64,000 nt of DNA from contig JBAVTE010000012.1 in NCBI GenBank assembly GCA_049695975.1, forward strand, positions 73,600 through 137,599, given 5' to 3'. Position numbers and translations under genes: made by a program. Shown here one piece after another: positions 1 to 9,157 of the stretch; the stretch's first letter is position 1, and each line of letters begins with the position of its first letter. This DNA is from CAILDB01 sp049695975 (GTDB taxonomy: Bacteria > Patescibacteriota > Minisyncoccia > Phycocordibacterales > GWA1-40-21). The notes below the pieces were generated by a model. The model did not search any database. It was not told where the DNA came from and was given only the letters and a program-made list of their open reading frames with translations.

Positions 1-188
1 GTTAATTTTCTAATTGGAATACTATGTCCTATATGTAATGACGGTCCAGTAGGATCTATTCCAAGGTAAATAGTCTGTCTTTCACCAGATAAAAGTTTCT
101 TTTTTAAAAATTCTCTATTAGGGTAAATATTTTCTATTCCTCTATTTAAAATCTCATCTATTTTCTTTTCATCTGTGTCTATTTTCAT
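1..188 (-). CDS. tyrS: Tyrosyl-tRNA synthetase, N-terminal part
   Basis: The gene is cut by the window edge; only the first 62 codons are present. It would charge tRNA-Tyr in the cytoplasm. The visible protein reads MKIDTDEKKIDEILNRG and, near residue 45, carries YLGIDPTGPSLHIGH. This is the class I HIGH signature in the form typical of bacterial TyrRS (GxDPTxxSLHIGH). The start is the ATG at 188. A TATATT box lies six nucleotides upstream with no Shine-Dalgarno sequence, which fits a leaderless mRNA. It is divergent from the PBP gene. TrpRS is less likely because its motif differs. Confidence 0.8.
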   Translation of the reverse strand, partial: MKIDTDEKKIDEILNRGIENIYPNREFLKKKLLSGERQTIYLGIDPTGPSLHIGHSIPIRKL

Positions 189-258
189 CTTTAAAATATA
201 TCACAAGAAAAGTTTTTTGTCCTGTATATCACTCATATTTTATGATATTATTTTACAA

Positions 259-2784
259 ATGATAATTAATAAAATAATTCACAATATTTATAGAAAAATA
301 AAGAGAAACTTTAAAAAAATACTCATTTCTTTTGTAATTTTTGCTTTTTTAGTCTGTGGTATTCTCGCCTTATGGCTATCTACACTTACTATACCAGACA
401 TCAGCTCTTTTGAGACAAGAAAAGTAGTCGAGTCCACTAAAATTTACGACAAAACAGGCAAAATACTTCTCTATGATGTACATGCAAACGAAAAGAGAAC
501 CGCTGTGCCTTTTAATACGATTTCAAGGAATATTAAAAATGCAACTATTGCCATTGAAGACGCAGAATTTTACAGCCATCCTGGTATTAGAATCACTTCT
601 TTAATCAGGGCAACTCTCGCAAATATATTTTCTGGTGGTTATTCACAGGGAGGATCCACTATTACACAGCAAGTAGTCAAAAACACTTTACTAACCACAG
701 ATAAAACATTCTCAAGAAAAATAAAGGAAATATACCTGTCTTTAAAAATAGAAAGGATTTTTTCTAAAGACCAAATTTTATCTATTTATCTAAATGAAAC
801 CCCTTATGGTGGAAACATTTATGGTGTAGAAGAAGCAAGCCGAACATTTTTTGGAAAGAGTTCTTCGGACTTGTCCATTATAGAGTCAGCATACCTTGCT
901 GCTATACCTCAAGCTCCTACTTTTTATTCGCCTTATGGAAATAATAAAGACAAATTGGACGCAAGAAAAAATCTCGTCCTCAAAAAAATGTTGGACAGTA
1001 AGTTTATAACACAAGAAGAGTACGCCTCGTCAAAAAAAGAAAAAATTACTTTTCAACCAAGGGATCCTTACGGTATACTCGCTCCTCATTTTGTTGAATT
1101 TGTAAAACAATATTTAGCAAATAAATATGGTGCAACTGCGATAGAAGAAAATGGTTATAAAGTTATCACTACACTTGATTATGACATACAAGCAAAAGCA
1201 GAAGCGGTCGTTAAAGAATATGCTCTAGAAAACGCAAAAAATTTCAACGCAGAAAATGCAGCCCTCGTGGCAATAGATCCAAGAAATGGCCAAATACTCG
1301 CAATGGTTGGCTCTCGCGACTATTTTGATAAAGTAATAGATGGTCAATTTAATGTAGCAATTGCCAATAGACAACCTGGATCCACCTTCAAACCTTTTGT
1401 ATATGCAACTGCTTTTGAAAAAGGATATACACCAGATACAGTTCTTTTTGATATTCCAACAGAATTTCAAAGTACCTGTACACCAGAAGGAAAACCTATA
1501 GATCCTAGTGGTGACCCTAACCAATGCTATATGCCAGAAGATTATGATGGACTATATTTAGGGCCAATGACATTAAGAGATGCTCTTGCCCAGTCCAGAA
1601 ACATTCCATCAATCAAAACTTTATACTTAGCTGGAATAAAAGACTCTCTAAAAACTGCACAAGATATGGGTATTACTACATTATCCAATAACCCAGATCA
1701 GTATGGCCTCACGCTCGTACTTGGAGGTGGAGAAGTCTCGCCACTCGACCTTACAAGTGCATATGGAGTGTTTGCAAACAATGGTATTCGAAACCCTTAT
1801 GCATCAATAATTTCTATTACAGATAAAAATGGTAACGAAATAGAAAAATATACACCAAGACCAGAAACAGTACTCGATCAAAATATTTCATCTCATATTT
1901 CAGATATACTTTCTGATAATATTGCGCGAACTCCTGCTTACGGAGAAAATTCCCCTCTCTATTTTCCCGGAAGACCTGTCGCATCAAAAACAGGTACCAC
2001 AAATGATTACAAAGATGTATGGATTGTGGGCTATACGCCAAGTTTAGTCGTCGGTGCTTGGGCAGGAAATAATAACAACTCCCCCATGAAAAAGAAGGTA
2101 GCGGGCATGATAATTGCTCCGATGTGGAGAGCATTTATGGACAAAGTATTACCAAATATGCCAGTTGAACACTTCCCAACACCAAGGTCTATAGATCAAA
2201 ACATCAAACCAATATTACGTGGTTTTTGGCAGGGTAATCAAACATATTTTATAGACAAGATTTCAGGAAAGCTTGCTACAGATATGACACCAGATGAAAC
2301 CAAACAAGAAAAATCAATCACAAATATACATTCAATCTTGTATTGGGTAGACAAAAACAATCCCTTGGGTGGTGCCCCTCAAAATCCCGACAATGATTAC
2401 CAATTTAGTTTATGGGAATACTCAGTTCAAAAGTGGTTAAGAAATAATCCTATAATTACAAATACACCTCCAACAATGACAGATGATGTGCATACTACAA
2501 TGAACACTCCACAAGTCATAGTACTCTCTCCGGATGAAACCACTGTCTACAATAAGGACACTAGAATAACCGCAATTATTTCTATTAGTTCAAGATATAC
2601 TCCATTAAAAGCCAATTTTTATGTAAATGGAGAATATATAGGTGAATCACACAATATTCCTTTTAATATTTCCTTTGTTCCCAGCGAAATTTCATCCCTA
2701 CAATCAAAAAATGAATTAAAAATAGATGCATATGACAGTGCATACAATAAAGTAGAAAAAATTATTACTTTTAATGTGAATTAA
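259..2784 (+). CDS. Class A penicillin-binding protein (PBP1A family)
   Basis: Bifunctional peptidoglycan glycosyltransferase/transpeptidase that polymerises and cross-links the wall outside the membrane. I start it at the ATG at 259 (841 aa), because the longer open frame would overlap tyrS. A membrane helix lies at about residues 20-42. The GT51 domain shows AIEDAEFYSHPG with the catalytic Glu near 100, and GGSTITQQ near 131-138. The transpeptidase domain has all three motifs: STFK at 375-378, SRN at 446-448 and KTGTT at 577-581. A C-terminal Ig-like extension follows (last ~100 residues, ending TFNVN). It converges on dnaA-dnaN-dciA with only three bases between stop codons and no visible terminator. 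Confidence 0.92.
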   Translation: MIINKIIHNIYRKIKRNFKKILISFVIFAFLVCGILALWLSTLTIPDISSFETRKVVESTKIYDKTGKILLYDVHANEKRTAVPFNTISRNIKNATIAIEDAEFYSHPGIRITSLIRATLANIFSGGYSQGGSTITQQVVKNTLLTTDKTFSRKIKEIYLSLKIERIFSKDQILSIYLNETPYGGNIYGVEEASRTFFGKSSSDLSIIESAYLAAIPQAPTFYSPYGNNKDKLDARKNLVLKKMLDSKFITQEEYASSKKEKITFQPRDPYGILAPHFVEFVKQYLANKYGATAIEENGYKVITTLDYDIQAKAEAVVKEYALENAKNFNAENAALVAIDPRNGQILAMVGSRDYFDKVIDGQFNVAIANRQPGSTFKPFVYATAFEKGYTPDTVLFDIPTEFQSTCTPEGKPIDPSGDPNQCYMPEDYDGLYLGPMTLRDALAQSRNIPSIKTLYLAGIKDSLKTAQDMGITTLSNNPDQYGLTLVLGGGEVSPLDLTSAYGVFANNGIRNPYASIISITDKNGNEIEKYTPRPETVLDQNISSHISDILSDNIARTPAYGENSPLYFPGRPVASKTGTTNDYKDVWIVGYTPSLVVGAWAGNNNNSPMKKKVAGMIIAPMWRAFMDKVLPNMPVEHFPTPRSIDQNIKPILRGFWQGNQTYFIDKISGKLATDMTPDETKQEKSITNIHSILYWVDKNNPLGGAPQNPDNDYQFSLWEYSVQKWLRNNPIITNTPPTMTDDVHTTMNTPQVIVLSPDETTVYNKDTRITAIISISSRYTPLKANFYVNGEYIGESHNIPFNISFVPSEISSLQSKNELKIDAYDSAYNKVEKIITFNVN

Positions 2785-2787
2785 AAG

Positions 2788-3042
2788 TTAAACAATCTCT
2801 TTTGTAATATTATTTCCTAGTTCTATAAGTTTTTTAAAAATTTTATCTTTTTTTAAAAAAATTTCATTTTTTAGGACAGAAGATTCTTTAATTTTCACTT
2901 TATTACCCAAAACTTCAATTCTTTTTTCATCTGGATAAAAACCAGTTATAAAAAATATAGCTTCAACAACCGTTTTTTTTATAAAAGAATTTTTTTGAGA
3001 AAGTTCTTTAAATTTTTCTAAAAATCCAGATATATTAAACAT
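2788..3042 (-). CDS. DciA-like (DUF721) small protein
   Basis: An 84-residue basic protein coupled to dnaN: its ATG overlaps the dnaN stop as TAATG. Position as third gene after dnaA and dnaN, the small size and the Lys-rich alternating helix/strand pattern resemble DUF721/DciA, proposed to load the replicative helicase in bacteria lacking DnaC. No hallmark motif is visible, so the family call is an inference from context and overall look. Its stop faces the PBP stop three bases away. Confidence 0.5.
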   Translation of the reverse strand: MFNISGFLEKFKELSQKNSFIKKTVVEAIFFITGFYPDEKRIEVLGNKVKIKESSVLKNEIFLKKDKIFKKLIELGNNITKEIV

Positions 3043-4145
3043 TATCTATTCATAGGCATTACGAGATATGTGTATGATTTGTCACCAGTTCCACAAATAA
3101 CCATAGGTTTTGTAAGTCCATTAAAAAATAAGGTAATACTATCTGTATCAATAAATGACAGACAATCAAGAATATACTTATAATTAAAATTAATCTCTAC
3201 ATCTTCTCCTTCAAGAACAGAATCTATAGTATTTACATTTTCACCTACATTTGAATTTTTTGTTTTAAATGTAAAAGTTTTTGTTTTTGGTGAAATTTTT
3301 ACATTTATTTGATTGAAATTATCAGAAAAAATATTTGAAACTTTTAATGTATTTATGAGATCTTGTTTTAAAACAGTTGCTTGTGTTTTAAAATCTTTAG
3401 CTATTATTTGTTTATAATCAGGAAATGTTCCATCTACTACTCTAGAAACAATATAAATATTATTATAAATAAAAGATATTTGATTTTTTGTAATACCAAC
3501 TTCAATATCATCATCTATATCATCAAAAATTCTCATTATTTCTAGAGTATTTTTAAAAGGAATTAAAATAGGACTAAAATCTAATGCTCGTTTTGTTTTG
3601 ATTTTCTTTTCTGCTAAACGAAAAGAATCTGTGGCCACAAAAATAACACTTTCTTCATTACAATACATATAAACACTTGAAAATTCTGGCTTTATTGTCG
3701 AAACAGAAGAACTAAAAGAGACAGAACGAAGTCCTTTTATTAAATCTTTAGAATTTATTTTAAATGTTTTGTCGGCATCTACAAGAGGAATAGTAGGAAA
3801 ATCTTCTTTTGCATGTGTTTTTATTATTGCCTTATTTGATGGGGTATATATTTTTATATTATCATTTTCAGTAGTTTCTATAATAATATTTTTATCTTCA
3901 TCAGTATTAGTAAGAAAATTGTTTAAAACTTGAGCAGGTATAGCGACAGAGCCACTTTCCTCTATTTTAACAGGAATTGATATTTCCACACCAAGATCAA
4001 GGTTTGTAGCCTTTATATAAAGTAAATTCTTTTTAGTTTCAAATAAAAGGCAAGAAAGTACTGGAAGGGTGAGATTTTTACCAGATACCTTTTCTGCTTT
4101 TCCAACTACAATACCTAATTTTTCTTTTATACATTCTATTTTCAT
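3042..4145 (-). CDS. dnaN: DNA polymerase III beta subunit (sliding clamp)
   Basis: 367 residues, the usual clamp length of three repeated domains. The protein opens MKIECIKEKLGIVVGKAEKV and ends with the typical TYLVMPMNR. Internal signatures include LPVLSCLL, ATDSFRLAEKKI and DGTFPDYKQII. It forms the ring that tethers the replicative polymerase to DNA. It lies downstream of dnaA across a ~220-bp AT-rich gap with DnaA boxes, and is translationally coupled to the following small gene. Confidence 0.97.
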   Translation of the reverse strand: MKIECIKEKLGIVVGKAEKVSGKNLTLPVLSCLLFETKKNLLYIKATNLDLGVEISIPVKIEESGSVAIPAQVLNNFLTNTDEDKNIIIETTENDNIKIYTPSNKAIIKTHAKEDFPTIPLVDADKTFKINSKDLIKGLRSVSFSSSVSTIKPEFSSVYMYCNEESVIFVATDSFRLAEKKIKTKRALDFSPILIPFKNTLEIMRIFDDIDDDIEVGITKNQISFIYNNIYIVSRVVDGTFPDYKQIIAKDFKTQATVLKQDLINTLKVSNIFSDNFNQINVKISPKTKTFTFKTKNSNVGENVNTIDSVLEGEDVEINFNYKYILDCLSFIDTDSITLFFNGLTKPMVICGTGDKSYTYLVMPMNR

Positions 4146-4365
4146 ATTTTTGTTTTTAATTTAAATAAATTTATATATTAGGATTGTTTATTTGTTTATA
4201 ATTATTTTTATCTTTAATTTTCCTTATTCTTTTCTAATTTTTTGTTTTAAATATTGTTCCTAATTTGTTGTTATTTTTTTGTTAAATATTTTATTTTACT
4301 TTTATGTGTATAACTCATACTTTTATTAACAGTTTTTACTAGTGTTATCCACAGATTATTATATT
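4146..4365. other. Candidate replication origin between dnaA and dnaN
   Basis: Extremely AT-rich spacer of 220 bp. It holds a perfect DnaA box TTATCCACA at 4345-4353 (plus) and TTATACACA on the minus strand at 4305-4313, which also fits the TTATNCACA consensus. Between them and dnaN lie long T and A runs suitable as an unwinding region. Origins beside dnaA-dnaN are common in bacteria. Only two good boxes are present, so confidence is moderate; a GC-skew plot would decide. Confidence 0.5.
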
Positions 4366-5703
4366 CTATTTCAACATTGTTTGTATTTGTTCTATTTCGT
4401 TTGCAAGTACACTGTCATTTTTAATATCATTTTTAATTTTCTCATATGAATGTATGACTGTCGAATGGTCTCTGTTACCCACTTTTTCCCCGATTGATGG
4501 AAAAGATATGTCAAAATTTTCCCTCAAAATATACATTATTATCTGTCTTGGTTTAATAACTTCTTTTTTTCTACCCTTTTCGTATATTTCTTCTTCCTTA
4601 ATTCCATAAAATTCAGAAATTGTTTTAATAACTTCTTTAACAGATCTATTTTTCTTTGGTTTTGTGGTATTTTTAATTAAATCTTTAATTTCATTTATGT
4701 TTAAATCTTTGTTTTTTAGTTGAGTTTGGCAAAAAATAGAGTTTAAAACTCCCTCAAGTTCTCTTATATTACCTTCTATTGATGATGCAAGATATTCTAT
4801 TATTTCGCTTGATATAGAAAGATTCATAAGGGATGATTTTTTTGTAAAAATTTGGATTCTTGATTCAAAATCTGGCTTCTGAATCTCCACTATCATCCCT
4901 GCATTGAATCTGGATTTAATTCTATCTTCTATATCAGGAATAAAATTAGGGTGTTTGTCTGAAGAAAATATTAATTGTTTACTATTATCATGAAAATTAT
5001 TAAACAAATGGAAAAATTCTTCTTGGGACTTGTCTTTTTTTGATAAAAACTGGATATCGTCGATAATAAGCATGTCATACTTCTTATATTTTTCTTTAAA
5101 ATTGTTTATTGTGCCGTTAGTTAAAGAGTTAAAATAATCATTAACAAATTTTTCCGAAGTCATATAGAAGATTTTTTTAGTTGGGTCGCTTGTTTTAAAA
5201 TGATTCCCTATCGCCTGTATGAGGTGGGTCTTACCGTGACCTGTGCTTCCATAAATAAAAAGTGGATTATAAATGACAGATTTTTTTAGTATTGCTTGAG
5301 ATGCTGCGTGGGCGAGCTCATTGAAAGGGCCGACGACGAATGAATTGAAGGTATATTTTGGGTTTAAGTTGTCTTCTTTGTTTATATAACATTCGTGTAA
5401 GGGCAACTCATTGTGATGTGGGGTTTTTGCCTCCTCAGATGATTTTTTTATTTCTTCTTTTGATACAAGATATTGAATAGCCCTGATGTGCTCACCAAAA
5501 TTTCTTAAATTTTTCATAATATCCTTATGATATTTATTGAAAAGCCAGTCTTTTACAAAAACATTTGGTACGGCCAAAAATACTACGCCATCTTCCTGCT
5601 TTATAATATAAGTATCTTTGAACCACATACTAAAATTGGCTTTTGACAGAGCCAATTCCATCCCAGCGAGAACATTATTCCAAAGCGTTTTGTTGTCTAA
5701 CAT
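4366..5703 (-). CDS. dnaA: Chromosomal replication initiator DnaA
   Basis: AAA+ initiator that binds DnaA boxes and opens the origin. It is 445 residues. Domain I (about 1-80) begins LWNNVLAGMELALSKANFSMWF, followed by a short linker. Domain III has Walker A GSTGHGKT (152-159), Walker B LIIDDIQFL and a sensor segment. Domain IV carries the DNA-binding signature GNRDHSTVIHSYEKI near the C terminus. A DnaA-box-like sequence overlaps the -35 region of its promoter, suggesting autoregulation. Confidence 0.98.
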   Translation of the reverse strand: MLDNKTLWNNVLAGMELALSKANFSMWFKDTYIIKQEDGVVFLAVPNVFVKDWLFNKYHKDIMKNLRNFGEHIRAIQYLVSKEEIKKSSEEAKTPHHNELPLHECYINKEDNLNPKYTFNSFVVGPFNELAHAASQAILKKSVIYNPLFIYGSTGHGKTHLIQAIGNHFKTSDPTKKIFYMTSEKFVNDYFNSLTNGTINNFKEKYKKYDMLIIDDIQFLSKKDKSQEEFFHLFNNFHDNSKQLIFSSDKHPNFIPDIEDRIKSRFNAGMIVEIQKPDFESRIQIFTKKSSLMNLSISSEIIEYLASSIEGNIRELEGVLNSIFCQTQLKNKDLNINEIKDLIKNTTKPKKNRSVKEVIKTISEFYGIKEEEIYEKGRKKEVIKPRQIIMYILRENFDISFPSIGEKVGNRDHSTVIHSYEKIKNDIKNDSVLANEIEQIQTMLK

Positions 5704-5713
5704 TTATAACCCT

Positions 5714-5771
5714 ATTATATACTGTGAACGCTGTGGACAACAACTTAAATAAGTTAATAAATTGTGTACAA
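5714..5771 (-). promoter_or_regulatory. dnaA promoter with DnaA-box-like sites
   Basis: On the minus strand a TATAAT box (5714-5719) lies ten bases before the dnaA ATG. TTGTCCACA (5732-5740) overlaps the -35 position, and TTGTACACA lies at 5763-5771. Each differs by one base from TTATNCACA. The layout suggests repression by DnaA itself; that is inference. Confidence 0.45.
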
Positions 5772-5793
5772 ACTGTTTATTATTTTTTGTTTC

Positions 5794-5913
5794 CCTGCCC
5801 CTCTGAAGAAAGTCCTTCTGAACGGCACGGATATTTTTTTGCTAAAAAATTCCTCGTGATCGCGCCGTCGCGCTCCCAAGTCCGTTCAGAAGGACTTTCT
5901 TCAGAGGGGCAGG
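5794..5913. repeat. Long hairpin with terminator-loop core (copy 1)
   Basis: Two perfectly complementary 32-nt arms (5794-5825 and 5882-5913) enclose 56 nt. Read on the minus strand, the loop contains an AATTTTTTAGCAAAAAAAT hairpin preceded by a GC-rich GCGCGACGGCGC segment. It is a diverged version of the core in the hairpins at 30.2, 49.3 and 56.4 kb. Unlike those it lies between divergent promoters (dnaA and rpmH), so it is not an ordinary gene-end terminator. Confidence 0.8.
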
Positions 5914-5917
5914 AACC

Positions 5918-5945
5918 TTGCGCTCTTTTTAAAAAAGTGTATACT
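5918..5945 (+). promoter_or_regulatory. rpmH promoter
   Basis: TTGCGC (5918-5923), a 16-bp spacer and TATACT (5940-5945). The rpmH ATG begins seven bases after the -10 box, so the transcript would start at or beside the AUG (leaderless). Confidence 0.6.
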
Positions 5946-5952
5946 TTATCCT

Positions 5953-6087
5953 ATGTCAGTCACATATCAACCAAAAAAGAGAAAAAGAGCAAAAGTCCAT
6001 GGCTTTCTTGTAAGGTCTAAATCAAAATTTGGCAGAAATACTATCAAAAGAAGAAGACAGCGAGGAAGAAATAAATTAACTGTATAA
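5953..6087 (+). CDS. rpmH: 50S ribosomal protein L34
   Basis: 44 residues: MSVTYQPKKRKRAKVHGF, then a run rich in Arg and Lys ending RRRQRGRNKLTV. This is the L34 pattern (KRKR..GF..R....G......RR..GR..L). It opens the conserved rpmH-rnpA-yidC-khpB cluster diverging from dnaA. Confidence 0.95.
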   Translation: MSVTYQPKKRKRAKVHGFLVRSKSKFGRNTIKRRRQRGRNKLTV

Positions 6088-6148
6088 TAGACGAATATGG
6101 GGGCTAAAAGCCCCTTTCGTCTTAATTTACCCTTAGTGAACAAAAAAT

Positions 6149-6499
6149 ATGCTTGCCAAAAAATATAGAATTTCTAGTGAGGATATAGGTAGAACCATAA
6201 AAAATGGTAAAAGTTTTCATGCAGATCACTTTTATGGTAAATTTGCTTTGAATAATACAAAAAACTCAAGATTTGCTGTCGTTTCGTCTATTAAAATAGA
6301 AAAAACTTCGGTAGGCAGACACCTTTTAAAGAGAAGAATCTCTTCTACTATTGAGAGTTTTTTTAAAAAAAATCCTAAGTCGTTAGAAATACCATTTGAT
6401 TTGATCATTTTTTCAAAAAAAGGGGCACCTCTTTTAAGTTTTTTTCAAATTTCTATCGAAGTCAGTCAGATTTTAGAGAATACTCATAAAAATTTTTAA
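6149..6499 (+). CDS. rnpA: Ribonuclease P protein component
   Basis: 116 residues, normal for RnpA, the protein partner of the RNase P ribozyme that trims tRNA 5' ends. The signature RFAVVSSIKIEKTSVGRHLLKRRI matches the conserved basic helix of the family (RNR-like motif, here GRHLLKRR). It follows rpmH and precedes yidC, the canonical order. The identity of the C-terminal third rests on context. Confidence 0.9.
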   Translation: MLAKKYRISSEDIGRTIKNGKSFHADHFYGKFALNNTKNSRFAVVSSIKIEKTSVGRHLLKRRISSTIESFFKKNPKSLEIPFDLIIFSKKGAPLLSFFQISIEVSQILENTHKNF

Positions 6500-6535
6500 G
6501 GTTGAATATTCGCGTATTTCTGTTAGTATTACAGA

Positions 6536-7294
6536 ATGATTCATTTTATTTTTCAAAATTTTTTTTATATTCCACTTTATAACTTCATGGTTGCTATTTT
6601 AGGGGCTTTTCCATATTTTTCTATTGGATTTGCCATCATAGTTCTGACTTTTATTGTACGAATAATCCTTTTTCCTCTTTCAAAGAAGGCTGTGAGAACC
6701 CAGATTGAAATGAAGATTATTGAACCAGAAATAGAAGAAATAAAGAATAAATATAAAGATAATAAGCAGGAGCAGTCTATGCAAATTATGAAGCTTTATA
6801 AAGAAAAAGGAGTCAATCCATTTTCTAGCATTTTTCTAATTCTTCTTCAGCTTCCTGTGCTTATTGCATTATATTATGTTTTTTTAAGTGGTGGTTTACC
6901 AAAAATAGATTATTCTCTTCTTTACCCTTTTGTTTATCCTCCTGTGACAATCAATATGTTTTTTCTTGGTATAGATACGATGCAAAAAAGCATTGTTTTC
7001 GCAATTTTGGCTGGTGTGACACAGTTCTGGCAGATACAGGTAGCTACACCTATGAAAAGCACCGTCAAAAAAGACCCTTCTGCAAAGAGAAGTATGGGCG
7101 ATGACTTGGCAAAAAGTATGAATTTTCAAATGAAATTCATAATGCCTATCTTTATGTTCTTCATCGCATGGAGCTTCCCTGTCGTTGTATCTATCTATCT
7201 TATTACTACAAACCTCTTTTCAGTCGCGCAGGAGTTTTATATGAGAGGAAAGATGGCGAGTGAGAAGGCAGGTGTGCAAAAGGTTAATAATTAA
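6536..7294 (+). CDS. yidC: YidC/Oxa1 membrane protein insertase
   Basis: 252 residues with five hydrophobic segments, the short YidC type without a large periplasmic domain. Family features are ILFPLSKKAVRTQIEMKIIEPE after the first core helix, the basic cytoplasmic hairpin KYKDNKQEQSMQIMKLYKEKGVNP, and a helix starting LLQLPVLIALYYVF. It inserts proteins into the cytoplasmic membrane. It lies between rnpA and khpB. Confidence 0.95.
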   Translation: MIHFIFQNFFYIPLYNFMVAILGAFPYFSIGFAIIVLTFIVRIILFPLSKKAVRTQIEMKIIEPEIEEIKNKYKDNKQEQSMQIMKLYKEKGVNPFSSIFLILLQLPVLIALYYVFLSGGLPKIDYSLLYPFVYPPVTINMFFLGIDTMQKSIVFAILAGVTQFWQIQVATPMKSTVKKDPSAKRSMGDDLAKSMNFQMKFIMPIFMFFIAWSFPVVVSIYLITTNLFSVAQEFYMRGKMASEKAGVQKVNN

Positions 7295-7300
7295 AATAAA

Positions 7301-7768
7301 ATGAAAAACGAAGATATAAAAAACATAATAGCAGAGATGATTCAAAAGATGGAGGTTAGCTTCGATTCTATTGATGAAGTATTTGATGAAATAACAAAGA
7401 AAAATATTTTTGTAATAAGAACAAAGGACTCTGGGCTTCTGATCGGTGAAAATGGTGAAACATTTAATGCTTTTTTCATGCTTGTCAAAAGGATGGTTGC
7501 AAAGAAGGCTCAAAATGAGGAGATACTGTCTTCATTTGCGATTGATATCAATGATTATCACTCAAGTAAGGTAATAAAACTCAAAAATCAAGCAAATATC
7601 TTTGCAAATAGGGCTCGAGATATGAAAGTTAATATAGAAATGGATCCTATGTCTTCATATGAAAGACTCATTATACACTCAGCACTCAGTGATCAGCCTA
7701 ATATTAAGACAGAATCTATAGGAGAAGGTTTGTCTAGGAGGATTGTTATAAAATATATAAAGAGCTAG
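7301..7768 (+). CDS. khpB: KhpB/Jag RNA-binding protein (KH + R3H)
   Basis: 155 residues. A KH-like segment (GLLIGENGETFNAFFMLVKRMV) lies at about 45-70, and a C-terminal R3H region (PMSSYERLIIHSAL...GLSRRIVIKY) follows. The usual N-terminal Jag domain is missing. It starts six bases after the yidC stop, as in most bacteria. It probably binds RNA with a KhpA partner not seen here. Confidence 0.88.
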   Translation: MKNEDIKNIIAEMIQKMEVSFDSIDEVFDEITKKNIFVIRTKDSGLLIGENGETFNAFFMLVKRMVAKKAQNEEILSSFAIDINDYHSSKVIKLKNQANIFANRARDMKVNIEMDPMSSYERLIIHSALSDQPNIKTESIGEGLSRRIVIKYIKS

Positions 7769-7773
7769 GTCAT

Positions 7774-7892
7774 AAAAACAGGAGAGTAATGTTTCTTTTA
7801 TGAACATTGCGCAGGCCGACGGGCCGAGCATAGCAAAAATCTAGCAAGATTTTATGCGCGTTCAGAAAAGGAATATTACTTTCCTGTTTTTT
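7774..7892. terminator. Bidirectional long-hairpin terminator (loop-core copy 2, diverged)
   Basis: Imperfect complementary arms begin AAAAACAGGA (7774) and end TCCTGTTTTT (7892), separating the convergent khpB and 7.9-kb genes. The loop holds GGCCGACGGGCC followed by AAAATCTAGCAAGATTTT. That is the same order as other family members: a GC-rich palindrome, then an AT hairpin with a TAGC loop. Confidence 0.7.
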
Positions 7893-7896
7893 AATT

Positions 7897-9147
7897 TTAG
7901 TTTCCTGCTGGAGAAATTTTAAACTCCCAGAGAGACAAATCTTTTTTGTTTATAAAAATAATGTAATTATCTTTTGCGCTTATGACAGGATCGCTTACAT
8001 CTACGCTTTCATTATCTTTTGTCTGATATAAAAGGGTGGTGGTTTTGTCTGCTGTATTTATTTCCCAAAAATCATCAGAGAAAGACGCAGAACCGTTGTA
8101 CCATGCATCGGGGAAGAGACCACTTGGCATGCTTTTAGGTACTGCACAATATACAATATTTGAGCTCATTTTGCTCCACACACATTTATCAGCAAATGTG
8201 CTCAGAGATAAAGAGGAGTCAATATCTTTCTCGATATCCATATATCCAAGTGTTGGTCTTCCTCTTACATTTTTAGAAAACAAAACACTGTTTCCGTTGT
8301 TCCCTACTAGAGTTGTAAGACCATATATATCTCCTGTGACTTGTTCCAAACTTCCGTCTGAAGTATTTAAGTCAAATAAAAATCCTTGCATATAGTAACT
8401 AGGTTTCGTCAACAAAGACACGGTATTGTCCCCTACCCAACTTGCACTCCAATTTTTTAATTCGGAAGTAAAGACTTGTTTTTTGCTCGTTCCATCTATA
8501 TTTCCTGTAAAACCTGCAGAACCACTATCGGTTTCTAATAAGTAAAATATTTTAGAAGAATTTTTATTTATTGCAATCGTTTTAATATTTTCTGGTAAGA
8601 AGGACCCAGAAATAATTCCCGCAAATTCATTTGAGGTAGAAGCATAGAGAGTGATTTTTGCGGAATAAGTTGCTATTTTTTCAGTTTTATCTTTGATGTA
8701 TCTTAGTAAGACATTTGTACCTGTTTTATCAAAGAGTGCCTCATATATTTTAGGTATAGTGGTGTTGGTAATTCTTGTAATTTGGCTTGAACCAAAGCTT
8801 ATTTCATGAATATTGCCATTACTTCTTTCTACCAGTCGTACTTTTTCATTTGGATACACTCCAAATATTGTAGCCCCTGCTACTGGTTCCTGGAAAATTT
8901 GTTTTAGTCCCAATTCGTTTGCTGTATTGTTTGTGGTAGTGCTAGTAGGTGTACTCGTATCTCCAAAATTGGCGGTATTTGTATTGGTTTTGTCTACCGA
9001 AGTATCACCAAAACCATTTTGTGTCTGGGTTGTATTGTCTACAGGTACATTAGTGTTTGTATTTGTCCTAAAATAAAAGAAAAGGAATGTTATTAAAATA
9101 ACGATTGTTATTCCAAGTATTAAAATGATTGCTTTTTTCTTTTCCAT
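7897..9147 (-). CDS. Membrane-anchored protein, possible beta-propeller
   Basis: 416 residues, no recognised family name. An N-terminal signal anchor (KKKAIILILGITIVILITFL) precedes a Thr/Asn-rich linker to about residue 75. A beta-rich region with blade-like repeats (FGVYPNEKVRLVERSNGNI, ALFDKTGTNVLLRYI) follows, resembling WD40/TolB-like propellers. It is the last gene of the secretion operon, 10 bases after the VirB2-like gene, and probably sits outside the membrane as an accessory. Function unknown. Confidence 0.6.
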   Translation of the reverse strand: MEKKKAIILILGITIVILITFLFFYFRTNTNTNVPVDNTTQTQNGFGDTSVDKTNTNTANFGDTSTPTSTTTNNTANELGLKQIFQEPVAGATIFGVYPNEKVRLVERSNGNIHEISFGSSQITRITNTTIPKIYEALFDKTGTNVLLRYIKDKTEKIATYSAKITLYASTSNEFAGIISGSFLPENIKTIAINKNSSKIFYLLETDSGSAGFTGNIDGTSKKQVFTSELKNWSASWVGDNTVSLLTKPSYYMQGFLFDLNTSDGSLEQVTGDIYGLTTLVGNNGNSVLFSKNVRGRPTLGYMDIEKDIDSSLSLSTFADKCVWSKMSSNIVYCAVPKSMPSGLFPDAWYNGSASFSDDFWEINTADKTTTLLYQTKDNESVDVSDPVISAKDNYIIFINKKDLSLWEFKISPAGN

Positions 9148-9157
9148 TTTATTTTAT

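Noticed and set aside
5643..6020. 125-aa plus-strand ORF across the dnaA upstream hairpin
   Set aside because: It overlaps dnaA, the long palindrome and the rpmH frame (true L34 in another frame). A shadow ORF.
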